Source: Babesia bovis T2Bo (Eukaryota > Apicomplexa > Aconoidasida > Piroplasmida > Babesiidae). Taken from it: a stretch of DNA of 64,000 bases. The notes under the pieces are model-generated. The model ran no database searches and was not told the DNA's origin. It saw nothing but the letters and a program-made list of their open reading frames with translations. The stretch spans positions 1,665,420-1,729,419 of the forward strand of contig NC_010574.1 of assembly GCF_000165395.2 (NCBI RefSeq). Direction: 5' to 3'. Below are positions 11,116-21,416 of this stretch, in pieces (position 1 is the first letter of the stretch; each line of letters opens with the position of its first letter). A program made the translations under genes and the position numbers.

Positions 11116-11586
11116 TTATACGTTGCCACCAGGCCCGTACTTGCGCAGCAAGTCCTCATAAGTAGCATTAAAAACCGGATATGATAAGTCACGGTTTACT
11201 GCATTGTGTAGATCGTGTGTCCATAACAGAAACTGACGACGGTTGTCAGTTACCGGAGGAATGCGCTTGTATATCTCAACCAAACCGTCCTTGCAAATGT
11301 GACATGGATAAAGCTCAGCAAAGGAATAACACCAAGCTTTAACACGAAGGGAGTCTAACTCAGTCTGGAGCATATAACAAATAACATAATAACATACCGG
11401 ATTGTCAGGAAAATTTGCAGCCAGAGAATGTAAATACAACCAACCAGCCCTGCCTAGTTCAGACCGAGTTGGTGGGAGAGTGGTACCAGTAGCACTAGCA
11501 ACAAGCGAAGGGTCATGCTCATCACGACAAGCAGCATCCTCACAACGCTTAAAAGCGTCCTTAATATAAGAAAATAACCAAACCAT
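11116..11586 (-). CDS. ERV1: Erv1/ALR-type FAD sulfhydryl oxidase
   Basis: Two exons separated by a 33-nt intron with no in-frame stop encode about 145 residues. ERV1 reoxidises the disulfide relay that imports cysteine-rich proteins into the mitochondrial intermembrane space. FAD-domain landmarks are GRAGWLYLHSLAANFPDNP, the active-site YPCHIC and the WTHDLHNAVNRDL helix. An N-terminal CEDAAC pair may be the shuttle disulfide. The usual structural cysteines in W-x-C and F-D-C are absent: the protein has WTH and FNA. The ATG at 11586 is chosen because an alternative further upstream at 11607 would overlap the stop of the preceding gene, which ends at 11595. Confidence 0.88.
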   Translation of the reverse strand: MVWLFSYIKDAFKRCEDAACRDEHDPSLVASATGTTLPPTRSELGRAGWLYLHSLAANFPDNPVCYYVICYMLQTELDSLRVKAWCYSFAELYPCHICKDGLVEIYKRIPPVTDNRRQFLLWTHDLHNAVNRDLSYPVFNATYEDLLRKYGPGGNV

Positions 11587-11594
11587 GGTACATA

Positions 11595-12512
11595 CTAACT
11601 GCAGCAAGCACAGTCCAAGACGCTAGTGTTTTCAACGGGTTTGCTACAAGCTATAGTATGGAACAACAAACGAACACACCTCTTAATAAACTCAGGAACA
11701 CGCTCAGACGATCCAGACTTATGAACCATAAGACGACCAATCTCACGAGATAATACACCAGCAACGTTACGAACACTATCCATACGACGAGTAGTGCCCA
11801 GTTCACGCTTCATACGATAAAGCTCCTCCTGTGAACAGTTAATCTACCAAATGGATACAAACCTCAAAGAAGTCACGAGTGCCGTCGTCACTGAAGGTAG
11901 CAACCTCCTCAGCGTTCTTAACAACAGATACAGGGTCCTACAACAAATGGACATTGATATTGTAAAAGTACCTCCGAAGCGTCAACAGTAACGGTAGCCT
12001 GAGGGGGATCACTAACAGGCTGAGTAGAATATAAAGCACTCCTGCATAGAGAATGAGTCAGATCCATAAACAACTAACCGGATCTCGTCAGCAACCACAG
12101 GCTCGGTAGAAGCGCTCTGAGTAAAACGACTTGGTCCACTAATAACACCCTTAGTCCCAGAAGATAAAGAAGTCTTTTGGCCAAATATGGAGTTATCAAA
12201 CTTAAAATTAGAAACAGAGAGTGATTTATACTTCTCTAAGGATTCACGGGAACGTTTCAAAGCTTTCTTGAAGTCCTGAAGACATAAGACAAAATAAATT
12301 AGGTAACCACCTCAAGCTCCAAAGATGATTGCGATACTAATTGAGAAAGATTGTTTAATAAGTTCTCAGGAATAACTCCAGAATTAGGCCCAAGTTGTGC
12401 AGAACTGTGAAATATAAACAATACATAACATCTTTACCTACCTATAACAAAAACGAACGTACACAACCAAATAAGTGCTGATGGCAAATAAATAAACACT
12501 AACAATAGCCAT
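11595..12512 (-). CDS. Membrane-anchored protein of unknown function
   Basis: Six exons with short introns (33-37 nt) can be joined in frame from the ATG at 12512. The product begins with a hydrophobic signal-anchor (AIVSVYLFAISTYLVVYV), followed by a helical region (NNLSQLVSQSSLELEDFKKALKR), a Ser/Thr-rich linker, and a basic helical C-terminus ending in a Cys-rich tail (CACCS). It sits 8 nt upstream of ERV1 on the same strand. No family is recognised. The tail with three cysteines could be lipidated, which is inference only. Confidence 0.6.
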
Positions 12513-12895
12513 TATGGCTATAAGGAATATATAGAATCAGCATCAATATATCAGAGTATATCCAAATTAACATAACACATCCAACCCAAAAGAGTGTATA
12601 GGGGAAACAATAATATTAAATATTACACAAGAATATAAAGAATATTAATGTGTATACAAAATACACAATAATAACAAAAATAAACCATGCATTTACAAAC
12701 GACAGCACGTGTGTGGGAACTGAACCGACAATGATGTCGTCATGATTAACCATAAAAAGTGATTATATATAGTAAAGCACGTCAATGTGTTATACAGCCA
12801 TTGTATAGCTCTACAAGCCGACAATAGACTAGTCATAAGAAAATTAACATATAGACAATGTGTTAATACCGCAAAGCAAAAGTCAACCGTCCAAA
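12513..12895. other. AT-rich divergent intergenic region
   Basis: This 383-bp spacer separates the starts of two divergent genes. It is strongly AT-rich with many ATATA and AATATTA runs around 12595-12665. It presumably holds both promoters; no ORF or RNA gene is recognised in it. Confidence 0.4.
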
Positions 12896-13982
12896 ATGAT
12901 ATACGATAGAAGTGAAACAATATGGCGCTTGAAGACAAAGTTTAAAGGATGTAAGTATCATATATGTGCTATTATATATAATAGTCGAATCTAAAGGACC
13001 ATTCTCCACGACATACAAACTACCACTGGAAGTCAACAACGAACGGATTAAAACAACACTGGAAGTTAAAATACCACTGTCGTACCCTAATAAACAAGTA
13101 CTTCTAAAACTAGTCAACCCAATATCACACCCATGGGCAGATGATAAAGGCAATGTACAGTAAGTATATATATATAAGTTAACAACGAACAGACTGCCGC
13201 CATGGGCGGAATCGCTACATGCAGTGGAACTTGTCAGTGCCTTCATAGAGCAACTGCAGGAAGTCCATAACAAGCATGTAGCACCAATACAACTGGATGC
13301 TACATCGCAAATCATTAGCACCGCTAACTCAGGAAACAGCTCCAAATGCCAATGTAGCACTCTAGGAAGTGTAAGGCCACATGATTTACAAAGCCCAAAC
13401 GGTAATATTGTATCTAGCACATGGGATTTTGATGGAACAAGTCCCTGTACTAACCATGATACAGAGAAATATGATATACAAGTTAATGAAATGGTATTAA
13501 ATGCATGCTGGAATCCACCAAAAGGAGCTATGGAAGCAATTAAAAAGGCTAGCAATGATGAAATGGATTATCTAATATCCAACCAAGATATACGCTGGAA
13601 AATGCTACAAAATACACCTGAAATGACACCACTCATCAAAGAACTACATAAAATTACAGAAGAAAATGAAACTACAGCACTAAAGATAATAGCAGCAGTC
13701 AATAAAAACCAGGAACTGTTGGAATTAGTAACCAAAAGGCAAAATGAACTAGAATCAGAAGGAATTACAGTAGACAATCTGGAACACATCCTGAAGCAAT
13801 ATAAAACGTTGTTCAAAAATTATTGCAATGCACAAATTGAACATTTGCAAAAACAAATAAACGAGAAATTTAAAGCAATCGATGATGGAAAGGAAAAATT
13901 CCAAGATTGCTATGAACAACTCATGTCATTACAACAAAAACGAAGTCAATACGCCATCATGCTAACCGCTGTGCTTGGCTAA
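12896..13982 (+). CDS. VPS37A-like protein (UEV-like plus Mod(r)-like coiled coil), candidate ESCRT-I subunit
   Basis: Three exons (12896-12950, 12985-13159, 13193-13982) with 34- and 33-nt introns encode about 339 residues. The first 110 look like a ubiquitin-E2-variant fold: YKLPLEVNNERIKTTLEVKI, then PLSYPNKQV, a buried HPWADDKGNV loop and helix SLHAVELVSAFIEQL, with no E2-type catalytic Cys block. A low-complexity linker follows, then about 150 residues of long helices (EENETTALKIIAAVNKNQEL to the end) with the look of a Mod(r) domain. That order is the arrangement of VPS37A, a subunit of ESCRT-I in multivesicular body sorting. A generic coiled-coil protein is the alternative. Confidence 0.6.
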
Positions 13983-14153
13983 GCCCATGTCCACAATACA
14001 CGAAGTGGAATATAGCAATGAAGTTTAATAGAGATAATTAACGCAGTTGTAAAATCCATGATAGAATTACAACAAATGTGACTACATTAATGTAATATAC
14101 ACATTTTCAAACATAAAGAGGAATATTACGCAGTGCTACAAAAAATTTACAAC

Positions 14154-14696
14154 TCAGTTACTGTACGATCTAATTTCAGACTCTGTCATGTAACGCTTCC
14201 CAGGTAAATCACCAAGAGCACGCTCACGACCATACTCCTCCCAACGACCAAAATAGCAATCGCCAAATGCACGACCAAGTAATGAACCAGCATAAGTAGC
14301 AAATGGCATAACGAGAACCTTGGTCTTAATAGAATGGTACCTCAGAGAATACAATGTCAAAGCGCCCAAACCAACAGTGCCAAAAAAATTAAAAGTACGA
14401 GCACAAACCTATAGATACTTAAAATATAACATCTAACATACCTGCTTACGTACAGATTCCTGACGAGTCTTCAATATCTCCGTAATGGTATCGTCATTGT
14501 CCCCGTAACTCTTAGTCAAAACAGATTCAAGGTCACGACGACCGTTACGAGAAAATGTAAAACGCCATGGCTCAGGAGTAAGTAATAACCCAAAACGCTC
14601 CAAAAAAGGAAGATGACGATTACCAGTAGAGTATAAACTCTCACAAATCGTCACATCAGCCGGTACAAGAACCGGTGATGATTTCTTATCATCCAT
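14154..14696 (-). CDS. Two-exon protein with C-terminal hydrophobic segments, unknown
   Basis: A 33-nt intron (donor GTATGT) joins the exons so that RKQ continues into VCARTFNFFGT. From the ATG at 14696 the product is about 169 residues: a soluble N-terminal half with FLERFGLLLTPEPWRFTF, and a C-terminal half with two hydrophobic stretches (NFFGTVGLGALTLYSL; VMPFATYAGSLLGRAF) followed by a charged tail. A further upstream in-frame codon at 14753 exists, but the stretch looks like a 5' UTR intron with its own GTAAGT and TTTAG. No family is recognised; a mitochondrial inner-membrane protein would fit the short, glycine-containing spans. Confidence 0.6.
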
Positions 14697-14829
14697 CGGA
14701 CTAAATGTATATATAAAAACAAATGTTGGTGTACTTACAAGAAGCACAATCATACATACACATCGGCGACTACCCCCATGGAACTCAAAAAAACTTACTG
14801 ATAAAACTCTTGTAGACAGGGCTGAGAAA

Positions 14830-16648
14830 ATGTTTATCGAGATTTTGAATCATAAGCGATGTTTCGGTAAGTAAATTGAATCAATCAAAACAATTTAAAC
14901 AGCCACCTTCGTCACCCTGGACTGCTCACTGCTGGCATTAGTTGTGGCACTAATCTATAGGCAATTCCATCATGGAATGCTACACACCGCATTATACGCA
15001 CTTGTAGTGACGCTAATGCTAGGAATACGTAAGTTTAAACACTAGTGTGTCCACAGTGTGTATAGTACTACGCAAGTTCAACCAAAAGAAATACCAAAGA
15101 ATGAAAAGACTGAGAATGCAACAACTCACCAAACATGATGTGGAAAGTGCAATATACAAAAATAACAGCATTGTGCCATACCTAAACACTTTAATGCTAC
15201 CACTGTTCCTAGCTGCAGTTATACCAAGAAAGGGCTCCGTAATACCAGAAGTGCTGCTCTTCGGATCGTTGCTGTGCTGCCTACTGGATATATTCATGTT
15301 CGATACCGTAGCTATACTGTTCGCCGCAGTGCTCTCCTTCTTCTTATCGGACTACCTATTTGAATACGTACTGGGCAGGAGAATCATATTCCTAACAATC
15401 ATACAAGCACTGGTCCACGAGTACCTGCGTGATGACCTGACGAAGTATGTTAACGTTCCCCAACGGAAATACATACACTGACAGGTCACTGGATATCGCA
15501 GACTCCGTTGTAATCGCCCAGTTGGTGACTATAGGACTACACCTAGCCGCCGGTGGATACGTGCGTAACTTCTCACCAAGTATGATGCCACTCGTGGATT
15601 TCTGCGTATACCTGGTAAGATAACAAACAGATAAACACAGTTAACGTAGGGATACCTCTTAATGATACTATTGGCTGTAGTAGTAACAGAAGGCATCTCA
15701 AATTCATTCCCAAGGTCATGTATCAAAAGAAAAATGTCAATAACAACAAGAATAATGGTACTGATACCATGTATATACAGCTTCGTGTCCTGGGGAACAA
15801 ATGAAAAGGGATACAAAATGGGACTCGTGCCGTTCAAATACCTAATCAGGCAATTCACTAGTAAAAATGCCGCAATCACACTGGGTATATGGACTGCTAA
15901 TACACTGCTATGCGTAGCGATAGTATATGGCAAAGCGCAAACGCTAAACGGCAACGCCCACAAGCACAACAACCAAAAGTCAACAATGGTCATCATCATG
16001 AGGAAGATGTTCCACATGCTGCTAATGATCAATGCAGCAGTGGCTATATACACTCGCCAGGTAAGCTACATTATCACAGCAATAACATGATTACAGCAAC
16101 TGCTACTGGCAATCACACTATACATACTGTTCGTAGCAATGATGGTAGTTGAACTCGTCAGATTCCACGGATATATGCCAACTAAAATGCAAAAGGGATT
16201 AACGCAAATATACAATACATTCGGAGAAAATAATACCGTACGTAATATGGTACTACCACACGCATGGCTCATACTAGCCGCTGGAGTACCGCTGTGGATG
16301 GAAATCTTACAAAAACGCAGCTTGAAGTTCATAGAAGCATTCCTGGGATTGGCAGTAGTAACACTGGCAGACACAGCAGCAGCACTCGCAGGTAACAAAG
16401 CAAACAAGATGAAATGCAATCAAAAGTCAATTCGAGGAAGCTTCGCATTCTTTGTTACCACCCTGCTAGCGCTGGGCGCAAGCATGTACGCAAAATACGG
16501 AAATAAACTCAAATGTGCGCACGCAGCTGCCGCGGCAGCAGTGGCAATGGCAACGACCATAGTCGAAGCAGGATGCCCCGGAATAGATAATTTCAACGTA
16601 GCCATGATGGCATCCGCTCTATACGCTAATATAGACAAAATACTATAA
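14830..16648 (+). CDS. Dolichol kinase (SEC59-like)
   Basis: Six exons can be joined in frame by introns of 36, 37, 40, 35 and 36 nt, giving a protein of about 540 residues with more than ten hydrophobic spans. The C-terminal CTP-binding region reads LADTAAALAGNKANKMK, then QKSIRGSFAFFV and later EAGCPGIDNFNVAMMASAL, matching the D-x-x-A, K-S-x-x-G-S and D-N blocks of dolichol kinase. The enzyme phosphorylates dolichol with CTP in the ER membrane, supplying the carrier for N-glycan and GPI synthesis. Each exon alone looks like an unrelated small membrane ORF. The start at 14830 is the only ATG that opens into the first exon. Confidence 0.8.
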
Positions 16649-16835
16649 ATTTTAAATCACTAGCACACACAGATAGCATATGCCGTGGGGGCTCGAGACT
16701 AAATACACGATTCCATAAAAGACAGAAGGAAACACCAAAGCCACTTAATGTTAGTAACCATACACACAGCCTTCTGCTAGGCATAACAATACAGGGTATA
16801 CACCTGAGTTATACCTAAAAATAAAGCAGGGAAAT

Positions 16836-19182
16836 ATGGATTTCACAGAACTGGAAGCCGCAACCGGCCTTAGGTTCAGCTGGAATATATGGCCATGCTC
16901 AAGTGAAGAACAGGCAAAAGCAGAAGTACCAGTAGGATGCCTCTACACACCACTTAAACAAGAAAACCCAGAAAGCACTAGCAAAATACCACTGGTGGAA
17001 TACTCACCATTAAGATGCAGACACAGTGGAGTCTTCCTAAATCCAATGTGCCATATAGATTTCAGAGCAAAAACATGGACGTGCCCAATCACAATGCAAC
17101 GAAATCCACTGCCACAGTCATATGCCGAACACATATCGCCAGATAACCTACCATCAGAGCTGGTGAACCTTACCATGGAATATGTCATACCATCAACAGT
17201 GACTGGAGGAACATTCCTACCGACGTTCATATTCGTAGTAGATACCTGCATAAGTGAAGAGGAATTGGACCAACTCAAGGACTCACTGCAACAGGTATGA
17301 TACACAAAATAGATACATAAAGTCCCAGGTTATCAGTATGCTGCCGCAGGATGTACAAGTAGGATTGATTACATACGGATCAGTAGTGAAACTACACGAT
17401 CTCAGAGAGTCTGACATACCAATGTGCCAGGTACTTAAAGGAGCACACCATCATGATGCAGAATACCTCAAAAAAACAATCAACCTTGCACAGCAACAAA
17501 ATAGATATATACAACCGCTATCACAATGCGAGTTTACCCTCAACACCTTTATCGAACGGTTGTCGCCAGATCCTTGGCCAGTAGCGCAAAACTCAAGACC
17601 AAGCAGATGTACAGGTTCAGCACTCAGTGTAGCAGTAGCTGTCATGGAAGTAGTATGCCCAAACAGAGGAGCAAGAGCCATGCTGTTCACAGGAGGTGCC
17701 TGTACATTCGGACCAGGAAAAATAGTGGATCTATCCTTGGCACAGTCTATTAGACACCACCTAGACCTACAGAAGGAGCATCATAACGCAAGATTCGTTA
17801 AGGATGCACTGAGTTTCTACAGTACAGTGGCTAACAGATGTGCCAGCAACTGCCACGCAATTGATATATTTGCATGCGCACTGGACCAATCAGGACTGTA
17901 TGAAATGAAAGTATGTTGTGATAAAACGGGAGGTCACATGGTCATGAGTGATTCATTCTCTATGAACGTATTTAAAGATTCACTCAAGAATGTATTCAGC
18001 CTAGATGCTAACGGACACCTAAAACACGGATACTGCGCTAAAGTGGAAGTGTTCTGCACAAAAGAATTGAAAGTAAGCGGTGTTATGGGCGGATGTAGCA
18101 GTACAAACAAAAAAGGACCAAACGTGTCAGATAAGGTCATCGGAGAAGGGGGAACCACAGAATGGAATGTAGGTGTAATAGACCCAAAATCAACATTGGC
18201 ATTCTATTTCGATGTGACAGACGGAAGCAGCTCTGCAGCGTCAGTCATCACCAACGCTATAAGCTCACTAGGAGGAGGATCGAAAGATAAATCAAGACAA
18301 TCAGAAAATGCAGGGAAATCTGCATTCATACAGTTCCAAACTACATATATACACTCAAACGGACAAAAGAGACTCAGGGTTACATCGTTCAGCTGTAAAT
18401 ACGCACAGCCAAGCCTGGCAGACCTGGCACGCGGATTCGACCAGGAAACCGCAGCAGTACTCATGGCAAGATATGCATTCTATAAAAGCGAAACCGAAGA
18501 TTCAATGTCAGTGCTCCGCTGGTTGGACAAGAGCTTGATTAACCTGATCTCCAAATTCGCAGACTACCAAAAGAATGATGCGCATACATTCAGATTGGCT
18601 AGCGAATTCTCAATATACCCACAGTTCATGTACCACCTCAGGAGGTCACACTTCCTACAAACGTTCAACGCAAGCCCGGATGAAACGGCATTCTACAGGA
18701 CAGTATTCATGAGAGAAAATGTAATCAACAGCCTAATCATGATACAACCCGCACTGCTGGAATACTCATTCGAGAATCCAACGCCACACCCTGTCTTACT
18801 AGATGCAGTGTCACTCAAGCAAAATGTTATACTGATGCTGGATTCGTTCTTCCACGTCATCATATGGTACGGTGATATGATACACCAATGGCGTGAACAA
18901 GGATTCCAAGAAAAGCCTGAATACGCACATTTCAAGGAATTGCTACAGGCACCGGCCACCGATGCAAACCATATACTAAGCGAAAGGTTCCCTACACCCA
19001 AGTTTATATTGTGTAACCAAGGTGGAAGCCAAGCAAGATTCCTACTGGCAAAGGTTAACCCATCACAAACACACAAGTCAGGACTCAACGACTACTCTGA
19101 TGATGCACAAGTGGTCAATACCGATGATGTGTCACTAAAGACATTCATGGAACACCTGGTCATGCTAGTTGTACAGTCCTAG
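16836..19182 (+). CDS. SEC23: COPII coat GTPase-activating protein SEC23
   Basis: Two exons joined by a 34-nt intron that starts at 17297 encode about 770 residues. SEC23 with SEC24 forms the inner COPII coat and activates SAR1 GTP hydrolysis at ER exit sites. Blocks include [21 protein letters not shown], the [16 protein letters not shown] trunk, [16 protein letters not shown] [18 protein letters not shown], and a gelsolin-like C-terminus ending [20 protein letters not shown]. The N-terminal zinc finger appears incomplete: the usual four Cys are reduced to LRC..MC..TCPIT, with the second member of each CxxC-type pair replaced. Everything else is canonical. Confidence 0.93.
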
Positions 19183-19260
19183 AGGCCTCATCCAGTATAC
19201 CCCCACTAAACTGAAATTAAACGAATTCATATAATATTATAGATTAATATCCACTATAAA

Positions 19261-19610
19261 ATGGCTGGAGGTTCCATTGGAGGCCCGGACTTGCGCCGGT
19301 ACATGGAAAAACGACTAGACGGTAGGTGTGCTTAGCGAAGCCCATTATTCAACGTTGCAATAGTTAACTACCAAATAATCACCCTTAAATATAACACATA
19401 AATATATAAATATTTATACATTGTGCAGTACATCTAACCGGATCTAGGCACGTTGTAGGAGTTCTCAGAGGATACGATACATTCATGAACGTAGTACTGG
19501 ACAACGCGCTACAAATAGAAGGCGATGAACAGACAAGATTAGGAATGGTAGTTATACGTGGAAATGCAATCGTATACTGGGAATGTCTCGACAAAGTACA
19601 TACACGTTAA
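19261..19610 (+). CDS. SmG: Small nuclear ribonucleoprotein G (SmG)
   Basis: Two exons separated by a 107-nt intron (19322-19428) encode 80 residues. The Sm1 motif is RHVVGVLRGYDTFMNVVLDN and the Sm2 motif is LGMVVIRGNAIVYWE, with the N-terminal helix PDLRRYMEKRLDVHL typical of SmG. SmG is part of the heptameric ring on U1, U2, U4 and U5 snRNAs. The intron is three times longer than nearly all others in the window. Confidence 0.93.
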
Positions 19611-20008
19611 AACAATGGTGCCTTCCAAGTAATTAATCGCAAATCAAAGCAAATATCGCTTAGTATGGTTACACAGGGAACTGTTGCCACTAAAGTCTGG
19701 TTACCACTCGGCTATAAACTGAGGAAGGTATCCAGGAACGACTAAACGTTCAGTAAACTACCCCTGGGGTAAATGCAGGGGTATACTTACAATATAATCT
19801 CAGTAATTACTTACATTTTGTGACTATATTGGCACTAGTTATTGAAAAGTAGCGTATACGGAACACCTGCTATAGAAATATGTAACTAGGCGTATACATG
19901 TGGTGATACGGACTTATACCCATTGATAATTGAGGGTATAACACATTTAAAGTACACACATTGATAATTTAACACCCAGTGGCGTCAACACGCAAGTGTC
20001 AGTATAAA
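19611..20008. other. 398-bp intergenic region with one 26-codon ORF
   Basis: Between SmG and the TMEM33-like gene there is a short ORF at 19665-19745 starting MVTQGTVATKVWLPLGYK. Its end is followed by AT-rich sequence. A small GC-rich inverted repeat (TACCCCTGGGGTA) lies near 19757-19769. The ORF could be a very small gene, or a spliced first exon, but there is no family evidence, so it is not called as a gene. Confidence 0.3.
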
Positions 20009-21281
20009 ATGACGCATAATCTCACTGACGCAGAGAAGGAATTCCTAGGTAAGACAAAAACAACGTACAATAATAAAGAACCTAGAATACAATTGGGAAA
20101 ATTCAAACGATTGGAAGCATTATTACAATAACCTATTTCCAACACCACCGCCTAATAAAGTACCCAAATATAAACGAACCTGGTTTAAACGCCATGTAGT
20201 AAGTCAATGATACACCGTGTAGAACGTAACATAGAATCCAAAACTACCTGCGGATTCAACTGTCGGAGATATCGAATACACAAGTACTAACAAATCTACA
20301 ACTGCAACAGAAGGTATGTCTAGGCTCATTAGTGGTATATCCATTCCAGACAATAACAAGAAGCCAACTACAACCAATAACGCAAAGACCACCATGTCGT
20401 TTACCATGACAATAGATTTACTAGTCAAGCTGGAATTGGCAGCCAGGCTTGTTTTCATCGCCTCAACAGTGATACTGGTATTCTTCAGACTAGCCAAATT
20501 GATTCCCCCGAGAATACTATTGGTAAGTTGTATACAAAACGCTAATCATTTAATTAAGCCCGTTGGATTCGCTTACATGACGAGCTTCTTCATGTTCTTG
20601 TTGATCGCCCTATTCAAAGACAAGGGGAAACCGTCATGGTCCATTGAATACGCAAGAATACTCCTGATGGATGATAATCTACACTACCTGACATATGGAC
20701 TCTCTATAATCAATACACCAAAGACACTAGTCATCATGGGACCACAGCTCCTGACATGTCTACTGGGACTACAAAAACTACACAGGCAGTACAATAAGTA
20801 TATCCCGAAAAACATGATGTAAGTTGGAGTCATTACTCGTTAGTGAAAAGCATGAGACTGGTATTTGCTATTTGCTACAATTAATTGTGGCATATCATAT
20901 ACTCATCATTCCTCAGACCCGATAGTATCAAGCCATTATGGCAACAGCTGGATAAACATACTGTAAATATACTTGGAATACGTGGAACTATGGAAGCGGC
21001 AATATTGTTTCACATGTTATTTGCAATGTTTACAAGCGTGTCGAGCATTATGAGCCTGGTGTTGTACACCAACTTCATCAAACTCAAGGTGGCAATGAAC
21101 GATGTCTACCTTATAGGTGCATTCTCCCAGCTTAACAGTAAGTAACGTAACATGGCATCCACATGTAACAGGCGTGATCTGGAAAGTTATTTCACACCCA
21201 TCGGTACCTTCCTTCGTACAATCTGGATACAGCAATTTGACCAGGACTGTGCTGAAATACTTCCAACCACAAAGGAGGTGA
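20009..21281 (+). CDS. TMEM33/Pom33/Per33 family ER-nuclear envelope membrane protein
   Basis: Six exons are joined in frame, with introns of about 37, 36, 36, 96 and 34 nt. The C-terminal two thirds match TMEM33: hydrophobic spans, then the loop ARILLMDDNLHYLTYGLSII, KTLVIMGPQLLTCLLGLQKL, QQLDKHTVNILGIRGTMEA and the tail VIWKVISHPSVPSFVQ, each in the family order. TMEM33 proteins shape ER membranes with reticulons and support nuclear pore distribution. The first about 120 residues (WENSNDWKHYYNNLFPTPPP and a basic WFKRHV) are not part of the usual family and could be a separate upstream gene spliced by my reading, although the frame continues. Confidence 0.72.
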
Positions 21282-21416
21282 TAATACAATTAAATCTACT
21301 TGTATACTAAAGTTTGCAATGCAATCGTGCAGCGCAGGCAATAATTTATTTCAAAAACAGCTATCATATACCATAATAATCTAAGTAATATGGTAAAAAC
21401 ATGATTCACAACGGTT

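Noticed and set aside
12863..13555. 230-codon minus-strand frame opposite the VPS37A-like gene
   Set aside because: It overlaps two introns and the coding exons of the spliced plus-strand gene; no recognisable domain.
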